A DNA stretch of 64,000 bases from Vitellaria paradoxa (GCA_019916065.1 CM034241.1:23575541-23639540); one strand, 5' to 3'. Counted from the stretch's first letter, positions 31,701 through 45,120 are shown. The notes: generated from the letters alone by a model not told the origin. A program made the numbers and translations.

Positions 31701-34700
31701 CGTGCTCAGTCAATTTATGCAAATATTTCTGCCGCCGAAGCAATATACATACGTCCTCACCCTCCAACTCCTGGTTGTAACCAGGAGAGCTGTTGGCCTC
31801 CTCAACTAAATAATCAGGTTTTCTATCAACTTGTACTCCCTGCAAACAGAATTTTTAAAATGTAATTATTAGGAGATTTGAGTGCTTCAGGCTTCCCAAT
31901 TCTTTATGTTACATGATAACTCAATTGGCACACTAACATGTTTCCCATAACTACGCGTCAATTACCTTTTATTCCAACTGGCCAACCACTTTTAAGGTGG
32001 TACGTCTAAGTTTTACACTGACATTCATCACGCTCCCTTCTGGGTATGGGTCATGCATTCAAATGTGTTATTTTATTGATAATATTTAAGAACAGGACAA
32101 ACCTTGAACATGTTGGAGGCACATACCCATCGTTTAATCACAAATGGAAGTATTACAAATTGGAAGAAAATAACTTTTTTTATAAGAAATTATATTAGAA
32201 TGCCATCAACAAAATGCCACCCAATACACAAAGAGGCCTTACCAATATAACATCAAACTAAACTTCCATAAGAGTCACAAAAGACTAAAAGTGGTGAAAA
32301 TCCTTATCCTTTCCTCCTAAGATAATAACTTGTGATCCAAATTCCAAAGATAAAGTAAATGCAGCATGGAAATATACCTATTAATCTTCTTTGAACTTTT
32401 AAATCGGAAGTCCCCAAACTTCCAATTTATCCTGTCCATCAACATAGCTTTCAAAAAAAAAAAAATGCCAAGACATAATATTCACTTTCTTTCAAATATG
32501 TAGAACTATTTTAATATAATAAAATTTGTAAATTGTAGATTACTTAATGCAAGTCATAGAATTATTTTGATATTAAGAACCTGTTTGAAGTTAAAAAAAA
32601 AATACACAACTCTCTACAAACACGAATTAGACTGTAAAATTCAAATTTTCTACTCACTACACAAATCACAAGACACTAACTTCTAAAAATTTATACAAAT
32701 TTATACAACTCCAAACACACTCTAAATGTAATGCATAATGCCCAAAGTTCCCCAGACGCAAGAGCTATGAGGTTGCCTTCTTTATAATAAAAACTAGAGG
32801 CAAAAATATCACAGTAGAAATCTTATTCATAGCTGTAGCAAGCTTGCTCAGCAATTTGAGCTGCGTGAGGAATTAGTATTTTCTTCATCAAATTAACCAT
32901 AATAGAAATCAGCAAGTGTAGTTCTATCAAATTTGATGTTGCTGCTGCAGTGACAGTCTTTCTAAATAACTTTTGCCTAAAGAACTGGTATTTTATTGAA
33001 ACAACCATCATCGAAGTTACTAAGCTAAAGAAAAAGCTGCACCACCGAACTCAAGACAAGTTAGTCTCTAGACAGGGAAAAGTTGTCAGAAAAATTAATA
33101 ATAAGTAGATAAAAGAAAACCAACCTCAACTTTGTATGGAACAAAAAGAAAAAGCAATTTAACACTGTAACTATTCCTTAAAAATGCTTGAACTGCCAGA
33201 ATGACGTCCCAGATTGACCTGACCTTAACTGAAAATAGTATTAGTAAACTACCTCATTTTCTGAGAGATATCCATCAGGTACAAAGAAACCATCTTCGTA
33301 GTCATCCTCGTCATCAGCTTTTGAATATCCTTCCTCTAAACTTCCCTCTTCATCATCTTTTTCACAATCTGATAAGCTTTCACCAGGCTCCTCCTGAAAC
33401 AATGAAATATTAGACATGGATATGCTTTCAAGTTTGAACTATTGCAAATAAATAACAATAGATGTACCTCTTCCCATTCTTCATCACTGTCAATGTCATA
33501 ATCCAAGTCTGGATCCTTCTTAAAAGGGTGTCGTGGTCCAATGACTTGACTAAAAAGACAAAAACCAACACATGAATCATTGCCATATAACACAGTTGAA
33601 AGAATAGGAGAAAAATATAGAGGATTAATTTTCCTCCTACTCTCATATATTGCATTTATAGTAGAGGATTACAATGACTCATAATTATCCTAGAATTACT
33701 CATAATTAGGAAAATAATCTAGAATATTCTAACAAACACAAAAACCCAGTGCCGTCATCCAGTACATCTGACCAAACTAACAGGAAATTGAAGAAGACCT
33801 GCTACTAACATAGTATAAGCACAATGCACCTTACATGAAAACACTAAAACAGAACCTATAAGCACATAACTTCCACTGTTGACAACCTCATTTTGCTTAC
33901 AACACCAAGCATCAAAATTCACAAGCATATATTTACTCTATGTTAATTGGACTCGAGTATGAGTATCGGGTGCAAGTTATGTGTCTATAGCTCCCAAAGC
34001 TTTAATCCTAAGATAAAAGGATATGGGCCCAAAAATTGAGTGGGATGCATGTACAAGCCGTGGACATTTAAAATATGTGTAATAAACTAACATAAAATAT
34101 TGTTATTATTTAATAATGCATTTGAAATTAAATAGAAATTAGAGAGTTAAAAAAAAAAAAGAAGAAGAAGAAGAAGAAGATTTTTATCTTGCATCTACCC
34201 AAAATGTTAAAAAAATTCCTTTACAATCAAATGTAAGTTATTATTTCTTGAAGAGTTTTTAAAAATTAGAGGATCCAAAAAAAAAAAGAAAGGATCAAAG
34301 TGTCTAATTTGGGTATGAGAATTGGACACATCTCATACCCTTACCCTTGTCATGTCCTGTGAACACAGGTAAATTGGAAGAAATAGAAGAGCCCCTATAA
34401 TACAGGTCTTGCTCCTTGATAGTCTTTCATGCTTCTCTCTTGAAAATAATATTTTTGGTTGAACATAACTAGTAGGAAAACAAAAGAAGCTAAGGTTAAC
34501 TATATCCTACCATGAGTTTTAAGTACAGCGATAAGACATCCGAGCAGTAATGTTACAGGAGATGATAGTTATTATATTAAATAATGAAGGTAAAACACAA
34601 GACGTTATACAGTTGAAGATCAACAAGCCAGTAGTCATGTTCAGTTTTGACCATTACAATAGCATGGCCATCTAGAAGTGAATCATACAAATGTGGTGCC

Positions 34701-37700
34701 ACAGCCAGATTATGATCCCGTGCAGGCAAACAATTCTTAAGCTAGTTTTTATATACCTTTATATTTGCCTAGTTCACCGAGATTATAACCAATCCCACAC
34801 AAGGCTTCATTGAGACAGAGAAGTAATGTACCCAAAATGCAATGAAACCATTTTAACTAGCCAATATCATACATTAGTAGCGGAAAAAGCGCAAACAAAG
34901 TTCCACCTGTGCTCTTGGAGATCATTGAGAACAAAGTGGGTTTCCATAAAATGAATATATAAATCACATGATCTGATCTCAAATTTTGTAATGCATTTTC
35001 TGGCTACTTGAAACCATTGTGCAATTGCAATAATGGAAATACATATACTAAATAACATAACAAAATATTAACTCCAGAACTAAGCAAATTACCTTTTCTT
35101 AGGCCAGATACCATAAAATGCAGGTCTGTGGCTCTTATCAAACTGCAACAACTGCTTACTATGGTAGTGCCCCCGACTGCAAGAAACAAAACTATCTGCA
35201 TTTGTATCACATAATCTGCCATCAATTTTTGTATCACCCCATCCATCAACAAGCTTCTCTATGGTTGAGTCATCATCACGGACCAGTCCCCTATTTACAC
35301 TTAGCTTGAGTTCCTTGATTACTTCTGTCTTAGGCTTTCTGCGTATACCCCAATGCTGTTTCCTGTTTGAACGAATAGCAAAACCCAAGCGACGCCAAGA
35401 AATCAAGTGTGACCTGCAAAGTGGAGAAAATATAGATTAATGATTTCTGGAAATCAAGGTTAACAAATTCAACAAAAAGGAAAGAGGGAAAAATAAAGAA
35501 ACCTACTTGCGAATATCCTCAGCATTAAAGTCATCCTTGAGTGAGAGAACATAGTCCATTGACACAGTAACTGATTCAAAAACCTTTTCGCTGCTGCTAG
35601 GTGATGAAACAGACGTTGCTTTGGTTGAAGACTGGTCATCCTGGTAACTTGAATTATTTTTGCTTCTTCTAAGAAAACGCTCCATCAATGATGCTTGCTT
35701 TTGCAAGGAAAGTTGTTTCTTCAGTTCAGCTTCTTCCTTCTCCCTACGCCATTGATCTTTCTCAGCTTCTTCTTGTTGCCTTCTTTGCAGCTTCTTCAAT
35801 TCAGATTCTTCTTTCTCCCGGTGTCTTTCTTCTTTCTCTGCCTCATCCTGCAACCGCTTCAGCTCCTTTTCCTGCAACGGCATAGTAAGCGCAGAAAACA
35901 AATGACCAAAAAATTTAGGCGAGACGGTAGATGTTTCACAGCATCTAGAAAATATGCCAATTAATATTATCAAAATTTTGCGAAACGGAAGAAATGATTT
36001 TCTTTCCTTTCCAGAAGATCATCTTTTTTCCTGATAAAAACTTTTTCATTGCCTAAAATCAGAATTTGTCCCAAACCACAATGCACCACTTGACAGAAGA
36101 TACTTGCAGCGATTGCTGAGTAATAAATAGGGGTGTTTGGATTGAGAATTCGTCAAGAGAAAGGGGATCCATAATTACTTCGCTTGTTTGGTTCTAAAGG
36201 AAAATGGTGGGGAAAAAGCACAAGATTTTGGTAAATTAATATATATATATATATATAAAATAAATTAAAAGTTAATTTATTGAGAAATGCTATCATTTTC
36301 TTATATTTTTCAACACAGATAAAAAAGATCTTACATTTGGAATTTTGTTTCTTTTCCCATTTGATTTTCTACTCCTTTTACATTAACTAACCAATCCTTA
36401 ATCCAAACACACCCATGAGGTTAAAAAACTAGAACTCACACTTTGTAACCTCTCTTTTTTAATTTCCCGATCCAATCTTTTTTTCTCCTTCTCAGCTTCC
36501 CGTTTATTTCTCTCCAGTTGCTTCACTAGCCTTTTTTGTTCTCTTTTTGCTTCCTTGTCAGCCCTTGTACAATGAACAAGCCATAATTAAAAGACATACA
36601 ACACTCCAACTATTCCCACAAAACTCCGAATATACATACATGCTGGCACCATTTTTCTGCTCCACGGCTTGAACTAACAGTCGGATATCTGCTTCAGTTA
36701 AAACTTTATTCAGCCTTTCTGATGCTTTTGTAAGATCATGTCCATAGTTATGGTGGTCCTCTGACTTATGTAGTGCAGTAATCATTTCTGAAATGACTCA
36801 CAAAATTAGTAATCAAACTTTTAGCAGGTAAAGACTATGATATATGTAAGAAAAGTTGCATGATCAACCCGCCTACGCTTGGGAATTGGGAAGTAACAAA
36901 TCACCATAGGGAGCATCAAATAATGTTATTACCAAGTTCATCAGATAGGGGGGGAAAAAAACAATTCTCAGAATATGCATAAAAAATTCCATGTCACATC
37001 TAGATACCACTACAAGAAATGCAAACTGAATTTAAAAAAGTTAAACTGAAAAAGGAAAATATAATAAAGGACCAGTAGAATGAAGCTAATAAGATATCAA
37101 GCTCAGCCCACTCCCAAGTAAACATAAAAGGTTCAATACAACTAATTAGACCATTTGCACACAGCCATCTAACAACAAAATTAGTTTCACTGTTGGCTCT
37201 GCTAGTTACGTTAAAAGAACCTTATTAAAGGAAAGCCAAACAGTTTCAAGTGAGCTGGGGTGAAATTCAACCATAAGGCAATTGCAGTTATTCCCTACAA
37301 TGAAGTGATGTTAACAACGTTTCCTAGTTGCAATTTGCAACAGTAAATATGAAGCCTCTCAAATTTTTGGTACATAAACCTCAAATAAGAAAGAAAAAAA
37401 ATACAAAGAAAATTAAGGAAAAAAAGAAACAAAAAAATCACCAGGCCAGATTCAAGCAAGGGAAGAACAGAGCATAGTTATAGCCAAAAGACAATGTCAG
37501 GAGTCCATCACAACCCCCCTCCAAAAAAGATAATAAATACATAACTCATTTCAAACCTTATCCATCAGATTTGCCTTCCATTCTGTATCTTTATTTAAAA
37601 ATTAAAATCAATGCAAACAGAGATTGAAATCGGAAGCCAAGGTAACATTATCCTCAATTAAGGGAAGATTGCTAGTCAATAACATCACTCCAATTTGCAG

Positions 37701-39699
37701 GAATATTAACAATCCCCTTAATTATTGAACAGAGATGTGCCTGATAGCAGCAATATTTTAGTCTCAGCCACTATATTTCTAGTATAATCACCAAATCTGT
37801 CACTAATACAATTAAAATATAAATATGTGAGGTGCTTTTACGGCTAAATATGCAATAAACTTTCTTCCAAACGAACAATATGGAAATGTTTCAGAAAATA
37901 AATGCATACTGACCAGAAACAGCAATAATCCTCTCATGGATCTTTTTCCGGCAACTGCGCCGATTTTTCAGTGTCCCGCGCACAGATTTTGGCATCAACT
38001 TTACGTCTCTTGTCTACATTGTGAATAAAAGACCTTTTTAATCAGAAAACAAAGCCTGCCAACATTCATTGAAGAACAGCAAAGATGCATACAACAAATT
38101 AACAAGCAAGGCTGAAAAGACGAATATTTGTTTTATCTAAACAACAATGTCATTTGGAGACTAAAGAAGATTACACCAATTCAAATAATATCCTAAGCTA
38201 AAACAATAATTATTCCACTAGAAGCAGGAAGATGAACACACACACACACATACACAAGTGATCATTTGCTTACGTGTTGCTTACAAATTCAGAAGGTGGG
38301 ATTGGAAAATTCAATATTTCCGTATAATGAGACTTGTATCATGTTTATCTCAAGAAAACCTACTGAATTTACATTATAACAATTTGCATAACTCTTAAAT
38401 TAAGTAGTAGTTGAGGCTATTATCAGAAATGTTACACATTCATTAAAAAAAATTAAAAAAAAAAAAAGTAATTCACCAAACCATAGTATTTCCTCGTTAT
38501 CACTGTATACATGCACATGGAAAATGATGAAACAACTAACGAGTAATATTGGCAGAGTAAGGAACAACAGAACTAAATAGATAACTTCAAACAAATCCTT
38601 ATGATTCTCCAAAACAACAGCAAAGACCAAAGATACCCAGAAAAACGTTAATTGAGATGCATGTAAAGTTAAATTCTCCAAAGCCACGTTAACCCAAGCT
38701 CAAAGTTTGAACACAGAAAAGCAAATCAACAAAAGTTGAAAAAAGCTAGATTCTCCCCAAAAAAAAGGTTAATTGAGATACATGTAAATTTAGATTCTCC
38801 AAAACAATATTAACCCAAGTTCAAAGTTTGAACACAGAAAAGCGAATCAGCAAAAGTTGAAAAAAGCAAATAAATGGTGAAATTAGGAACAAAATTTTTG
38901 TATATACCCAATAAACATGGTAAATTGAGAAGAGGCGTAGACTGAATACACTGAATAAACATTCAAAAGAAGGAAATAACAAAGATTTCAGAAAAACAGC
39001 AAACTTGGTAATCAATAAACACAAACGGCAAGCATAGCCAACATACAGATCAAAGAGTTAACAAAACCAAGGATATCACTTACCCATCAATTGAAGTGAT
39101 AAATAAAGCTGGCACGAGCCCAATAACAAGGACTACAGAGATACATCGTAGAGACTGAAAATTGAGAAACAAAAAGAGAGACACAATTGGTGACAAGAAG
39201 ATAGAGAGAACACAAAGCATATTACCTCCCAACACCAAAGGCAGGACCCTGTTTCATCCTCTAGTACATCAGCCTCCGCATTGGGCACCCCGTACAACGA
39301 TCTCTGCCCAATGAAAAGCACAGACCTCTTCACGGAAGCAAGAGTGATAGCAGAGCCCTCTCTCCCCTTCATCACGTCGTAAATCTGCTCAACCAACTTG
39401 GAAAGCGAAAGAGTGCTCTCTTCGAGCAAGCACGCAATCTCCGAATTGCTCGAACCGCACTCACTCAAGTTCAAATTGACTTTCTCAGCTAAAACTTCTT
39501 TGTAGTACTTGAACAAACCCTCGAGCTCCTCCCGTAAAGCAATAATTCGAGCCTCTCTCTCTTCGGTAGTCAACGTCTCGACCGCTGAAGCTCTCTTCCT
39601 TTTCATAGACTTCTTCGCACTGTTATCCAGACCTGGATTCTTGATTTCAGTCTTTTCATTCTTCGACCCATCAGCGTCGACGATCATTGGATCCGCCAT
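28779..39699 (-). CDS. FAS1: Chromatin assembly factor 1 large subunit, FASCIATA1 (12 exons)
   Basis: Largest subunit of CAF-1, which deposits newly made H3-H4 behind replication forks in the nucleus. Exons: 39226-39699, 37914-38013, 36640-36787, 36440-36563, 35507-35871, 35093-35413, 33468-33549, 33253-33393, 31432-31839, 31069-31206, 29032-29077, 28779-28948. All introns read GT-AG and all phases fit, giving 2517 nt, 838 aa, close to Arabidopsis FAS1 (815). Exon 1 has the N-terminal FAS1 block ending CLWCWE. Exons 4-5 encode a K/E/R-rich coiled coil (about 241-365). Exons 6-8 hold [18 protein letters not shown] and the acidic [12 protein letters not shown] region (about 495-585). Exons 9-11 hold the C-terminal winged-helix region (about 710-785). 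The C-terminus has IATFFSKR, which resembles a PCNA-binding (PIP-like) motif. No stop or frameshift was found. Expected partners FAS2 and MSI1 lie outside the window. Confidence 0.96.
29191..29385. repeat. Two-copy tandem repeat in FAS1 intron 10
   Basis: The block 'aaccttcaagca...aactaaatattaat..cacagaacacc' occurs twice, starting near 29196 and 29291, period about 95. The copies differ at a number of positions. Confidence 0.7.
29995..30800. repeat. Repeat-rich block in FAS1 intron 10, with microsatellites
   Basis: Starts with purine-rich 'gtttggattgaagcg...gggaagggaag' (30068-30100) and ends with the opposite-strand counterpart, a CTTCC run at 30722-30748 and 'ccatccaaatgg' near 30785. A 12-unit AT microsatellite lies at 30643-30666. 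The ends suggest nested TTTGGAT-type MITEs, but I could not fix limits or a TSD. Confidence 0.35.
32577..32722. repeat. MITE-like insertion in FAS1 intron 8
   Basis: About 145 bp with inverted ends: 'ctgtttgaagtta' on the left and 'aactccaaacacac' on the right. The interior is AT-rich. The ends resemble those of copies D and G of the dispersed family, so it may be another member. Confidence 0.4.
34161..34180. repeat. GAA microsatellite in FAS1 intron 6
   Basis: Six to seven perfect GAA/AAG units after a run of A. Simple sequence only. Confidence 0.8.
36131..36414. mobile_element. MITE in FAS1 intron 4 (284 bp)
   Basis: The left end GGGTGTTTGGATTGAG and the right end, whose complement is GGGTGTGTTTGGATTAAG, form inverted termini with a 2-base indel. 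The interior is AT-rich with an AT microsatellite at 36240-36256. No coding sequence and no clear TSD. It accounts for half of intron 4. Confidence 0.6.
38648..38890. repeat. Two-copy, 121-bp tandem duplication in FAS1 intron 1
   Basis: The stretch running from 'ttaattgagatgcatgtaaa' to 'aaaagttgaaaaaagc' is repeated once with 121-bp offset and a moderate number of substitutions. Confidence 0.85.
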
Positions 39700-40171
39700 T
39701 TAGCCCCAACTTCGCAAGCCCAACCTCAAACAAGAAACCAACCAACTACGAAGACCCAAGAACAAGGCTAACGCAGAAATGCCACCACCGATCCAAATCT
39801 AGGATCGTATCGTCAACTTCTTTAAACAAGAAAATCAACCCACAAAAGATTTTCAGGGAAAATCAAAACCAACCGTTCGATTTCCCACACAAAACCAAAA
39901 CCCAACAAGGTCTTCCTCTTCTCAAGCTTCCTTCAAAAAAAATTGACAAGAAAATCAGATAGAGAACAAAGAAGGTTAAAAACCCACCAAACCACGCTTC
40001 TGCTTTGTATGAGTATCGCTTTTTGGTTATTTGGTCGAAATTTTCTTTACCTTTACGACAATTTTCTAGGGTTTCTAGTAAAATGCGTCAGTCACAGCCA
40101 TAAACACATGCATACATGTATGTATGGGCATGTGCGATACATATGACAATGAAGCAATAAAGAAAGCGTTC

Positions 40172-40179
40172 TTCCCGCC
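40172..40179 (-). promoter_or_regulatory. E2F-like site upstream of FAS1 (TTCCCGCC)
   Basis: TTCCCGCC fits the E2F/DP consensus TTTSSCGC-type core and lies about 475 bp upstream of the FAS1 start codon. FAS1 is an established E2F target in Arabidopsis, so the site is biologically plausible; binding here is inferred. Confidence 0.5.
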
Positions 40180-40232
40180 AAAATATTAAACATTTGGCTC
40201 CAAAATGCTGAGGCCTCAATTACGAATTTATG

Positions 40233-40241
40233 TTTCGCGCC
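40233..40241 (-). promoter_or_regulatory. Second E2F-like site upstream of FAS1 (TTTCGCGCC)
   Basis: TTTCGCGCC is a near-ideal E2F element, 54 bases from the first one and about 535 bp from the start codon. The corresponding place in the duplicated copy (about 57400) reads 'tttcatgcc', so the core is lost there. Confidence 0.55.
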
Positions 40242-42577
40242 AACGGTTCGATTTGCCCCTCGTTTGATCCTTCAGTTTCCAACTCTGGAGACGAAATTTT
40301 ATTTATTTTTTTTTTTTCATGGTGATAAAAATGAAAGCCAGGCACTGCTATTCGCGGCATACTTTTTCCCGGCGCAATCTAGTTAATTAACGCATCTTAT
40401 TTTTTTCTAAAAAACTTAATAATTTCTTTACGTAATTCATAAATTACACCTAAAATTTTAGAAATACCTGTTCTCCTTCTAAAATCCTTAAAATTGAAAA
40501 CTTATAGTTGAAATAATATAATGTTTTCAGTGAATATATATTGAAATTTTGCATTTGTTTTAATAACAAACTGTTCAAATATTTTATGGTCATTAAAAAA
40601 ATATCAAAAGAACAAGAGTCTGTTGAAATATTTTAATTTTTTTAATAACCAGTTGCTGAAATGTTTCATTTATTTTTGTGTGAAAATATTAAAAGTTTAT
40701 GTAGTTAACTACTAAATTTTTTCAATAAATTGTTAAAATTGTTTTATTTTTTTCAACAAATATTTATTAAAAATATGAAAGGTAAGGAGATCATTTTGTA
40801 TTAAGATATTTTTGTCCTATGATGAGAAAATTTTAACTAAGCTGCAGGAGAAAAAATAAGATTGCGAATAGCAGTACCCAAATAAAAGGGAAATCAAAGC
40901 AAAAAGTAATTAAAAAGTAAACAAACATTGAATGGGATAATATTAAATTTAAAAAATAAAATTTGTATTTCTTTAGAAAGAGGTGGAGAAAAAAATTTTT
41001 CTAATATAAATATTTTACACTTTGTGATACCAATTAGAAATTAAAAAAAAAAAAAGAAAAAAACATAACTTATATAGTTGTATTTAGAAATATATTGAAA
41101 AATAAAAAATCAATAGAGAAAATAGGGGTTTGAATGTATTATAAAAGAAATAATAATTCTCGATTCATTTATAATAATTATTTTATCTTTTTCTTCTTAT
41201 ATCTTAAATTTAGTTCTAAGCCCATTACACTTAATCTAAGTGCCTCGCATATCCACCATTAATACGCTAAAATTGAATGGAAAATTATATAGTACTGAAG
41301 TGATAATTTTGGACCATATAACAAATAAATATTCAGTAGAGAATATATAAATTTGGTTCCATACAATAGTAAAAATGATCATATTAATTGATAAATTAAT
41401 GATCACATCTATTAGTAAATTTAGTCACGATGGTTGGCAAATTTAATTACATTTAATAATAAAGATGAAAACATGACTTATGGGAATATATAACTACTTT
41501 TTATGTAAAAACCTATTATTGTTATCTATTATTTTGCAAGTAAAGTATAAAAACTATCTCTACAATTTATATTTAGTATCACTTTAGTCCTTCATATTTT
41601 AATTATAACATTTAAATTCTTACATTTTTTGTTAATCAGCATTTGAGTTCTCTATCAGTAACTGTTTATATACAGCCGTTAGAATAATTAGATTCTCATT
41701 TTAAATGATACTTTGATGTGTGTACTTAAAATTTCTAACATTAATATGCTTATTAGCGCAACACCTAAGGGATCAATCTAAGGGTACCATTGAACCTTTC
41801 AGCATGCCAAGAGAGTAAGTTGAATCATTCTGTAGATTTTTAGAGGTATTTCACAAAACCTTTTACATGTTCAGTCCATTTATGTGCAGTGATTTTCAAA
41901 AGATCATAGGTTAACCTCTAGAAATCAATCTTTGATCTAATTTCTATCAAAAAAATGATTAATCCTAATTTGTTTCAGAATCAATTAATTGCAGTTAGAT
42001 CATATCAAAAAGGTCGAAAAACCTTATTAATTTTACCTGATGAGGGCTAAACTTTGCTCGAACAAAGCAAAGGCAGTAACAGGGGCCTAATCGAACCACT
42101 ATGGCCTAGGGTGATGCAACCTCCCTTGCTACCTCCTAGTTTGTTGATTAATCTTGATTCATCTTTTGATGTTGTTCAGGTCCTACACCAATGCACTGCG
42201 CAGCTATTTTTACATCTTAATACTATGCAAATCTATCCAACAATTCTATATTGTGCAAAATTATTCTAATAAGGTATATTTCATAAAATGACCTGCTTAC
42301 TCTTATGTAGCAAAATATTCTGCAATGGTAAAATAAATAACTCTGAACTTTGACAAAAATTCCTATAAATAGGGATCATTTTCCATCCCCAATCATCAAG
42401 CAAAAGTTTTTCTCAATCAATCATTGTAGAATCTTGCAATCTTAAAGTAACCACCGTGCTGATATAAAATGGAAGAAGCTCACATTAAAATTGATATCAT
42501 CTCCATGACAACTTAATTTGGGTCGTTGGATAAAAATCCAATGGTCAAAACATATTCATGTATTTTTTAAATTAAAA

Positions 42578-44570
42578 GGTAAAGTATAAAACCACTCATA
42601 CAATTTATACTCAGTATTACTTTAGTCTCTCTCATTTTAATAGTAATAATTGCATCCTTACATTTTCGATGAATATGCAAGTGGGTCATTATGTCAAACA
42701 CCATTTGTAACCAATCGTTAGAATGATGGCAAATTTGTCGATTTGCATTTTTCTTCCTTAACATCTAATTAAGCTTTTACCTTTGAAGTAAAGACTAGAG
42801 CTCGAACCTATTTCTCTTTATCAATCTGCTAAACAACACCCTTCATCTTCACCAATATATACTGTTCATTTTACCTTTGCCAGAACTAGCTAACCAGCGA
42901 TTAAACACTCTAGCCAAAAAAAAAAAAAAAAAAGAAATAAACAACTAAAAATCTAATATTCAATAATCACAACAAATGGGGAATTAGAAGAAACTAGAAT
43001 CTCAAGCATCAAGAGGTTAGGTACAAGAGCCTTTTATAAAGTGATCCATGAAAGGGCTCATAGAATTGACTACAAAACATCCATGATGGGTTTGGAGATT
43101 CGAATCTATAGTGGGTTTGAAGAATTGACTGAAAAGCATATTTGCATATTTTTATAATATATGCGATACATGTTATTGCTCATCCCATTGATGTGAGATT
43201 ATTAATTTGTTTTCTCCAATTGAATTGTTCACTTCTTCGTATTGAATCATATTGTTTTGATGTTAAAGAACCATTTCTATGGAAATCCAATGTCACAATC
43301 TGGTTATTGCTCTAGCAATATGATATACACAACTACAAATATATCATATGAATATATATATGCCATTTGACTTTACTGTTCAACTCTCGAATCTTTCAAA
43401 TCTAGAAATCCAAGTAACTTGATTCTATTTTTATTCTTCTATTAATAGAAAATATTGCAATGACAATATAGAAGTCAAAACTTACTGAAAATAAAAAAAA
43501 AATAGAAATCAAACACTTATAATACATTTGAATTTACTATTCAAAACGTCTCTTGCACATCAAACATTGGTTCAATTCTAGGCCTGTCAATACGTTGGAT
43601 TTGGTCTAGATTAAATCCAATTATATTAGAACAAATTCGATAAATTTAATCTGTAACCTAACAGACCCAAATCTATTGGATTCAATGATTAATGTACCTG
43701 GATCTGAATCATTCGTTAGACCTATTATTTTGAGGAACCTTTAAAAATTATTTTGAGAAACCTTTAAATTAAGAATACATATAATATTTTTTTGATATAA
43801 TGACAATGATAAATTAATATAAAATTTGAAAAAAATTATCCTAGTATAATTTATTAATTGCTTAATTAACGCTTATCATTTTTAAATAATTTAAGTAAAA
43901 ATAGCTACTTAATGTAAATTAAAAAAATATAAAGATAAATGTTTTCATTATAAACAATATATATATATATATTTCTCAATGACCTCCTCACTAAGTACGT
44001 TTTCACCTCAAACAGTAAATATCAAATATTTAAGGCTAACGTATCCCTAGAGATGGCAATTGCTTCTTATTACTCCCAATGATAGGAATATTGGTCTCTT
44101 CTTATCCCTCAAACACCGTAATCTACCGCATATATGTGATTCACATGTATGGTGTGTATATATATTTTGAATAAAATATCTATTTTTATTTTTACGAAAT
44201 GATGGTTAAAAAATAAAATTTATTTTTCAAAACCAATCGGACCTGGATATATGAATCAGATATGAATCTTATAAAATTGGATCTTACTAGTTTTAGATCG
44301 GATCAGTTATTATTGGATTTAAATCGATTTTGGATCTTACAGATCTAAGTTAGACCTGATTGACAAACTTATTCAATTGGGTATCAGGGAAGAATAATAC
44401 AAATTAACAAATTCACTCTCATTCTAACAGTTGGGTGCAAACAATATTTAATAAAATGACCCAATTGCATCTTGATCAAAACTGTAGGGATTTGATTATT
44501 ACAATAAAAACAAAATTGATGAAAATAATGCTGAGTTTTAAACCGTCAGGGTGATTTCTGTACTTTACCC
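42578..44570. mobile_element. Putative 2.0 kb non-autonomous DNA transposon with 8-bp TSD
   Basis: The left end GGTAAAGTATAAAACCAC and the right end (complement GGGTAAAGTACAGAAATCAC) are imperfect inverted repeats. They are flanked by the direct repeat AATTAAAA at 42570-42577 and 44571-44578. An 8-bp TSD suggests the hAT superfamily. There is no transposase ORF. The AT-rich TSD could be chance, and the interior may hold further insertions. A shorter relative of the left end occurs at 41535-41650. Confidence 0.5.
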
Positions 44571-44849
44571 AATTAAAAATTTATAAATATATTTGATCTA
44601 TTAAATTTTAATTCAATGATCTAGATCTAGTTATCACGAAAACTGATATCAATTTTGAAGTCAGCCTCTTGGTTTGTCGGGAAAACATTCTTTCCTTTCT
44701 ATATATGCATTTAGATATAAATGTTTGTAATAGCTTCTAGATATGTGCACATTGAAATAGAAAATATCTATTATATGACTAGAACTTCTGTTAATGAAAG
44801 GTCATCCATGCCTATGAGTCTTAATATAATCTAATTCTTTCACTCAGGC

Positions 44850-45120
44850 AAGCCCCCTGGCTCTGTTTCATCCTTTAATACATCCGCGTCTACATTAGGC
44901 ACTCTGTGTAATGATCTCTACCTAATGGAAGGAACGAAGCTCTTTATGGAAGCAACAATGGTAGCAGAGCCCTCTCTTACCTTTATCATGTAATAAATCT
45001 GATCAACCAACTTTGAAAGTGAAAAAGTGCTCTCCTCGAGCAAGCACATAATCTCCGAATTGCTCGAACCACACTTGCCCAAGTTCAAATTGACTCTCTC
45101 AGCTAAAACTTCATTGTAGT
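44850..45120 (-). pseudogene. FAS1 exon 1 duplicate (pseudogene fragment)
   Basis: The minus-strand reading from 45120 (NEVLAERVNLNLGKCGSSNS, then LLEESTFSLSKLVDQIYYMI) matches residues about 63-150 of FAS1 exon 1 (39240-39515). A frameshift or stop ends the reading near 44918, although nucleotide similarity goes on to about 44850. None of the other 11 exons follows on the left. The fragment is cut on the right by the hAT-like element at 45121. It is part of the split copy 2 of the FAS1 5' duplication, not a functional gene. Confidence 0.88.

Larger units (their letters stand above)
40010..42350. repeat. FAS1 upstream region, copy 1 of a segmental duplication
   Basis: Matches 56865-59625 in the same orientation in long collinear blocks. 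Examples: the 'ttctagggtttctagtaaaa' block (40065 against 56910), 'catacatgtatg..gggcatgtgcga' (40112 against 56950), the 40900-41500 block (against 57530-58310) and the 41730-42350 block (against 58950-59620). Copy 1 holds a short fragment at 41535-41700 resembling the 42578-44570 element, which copy 2 lacks. It has no gene beyond the FAS1 promoter and is very AT-rich. Confidence 0.8.
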
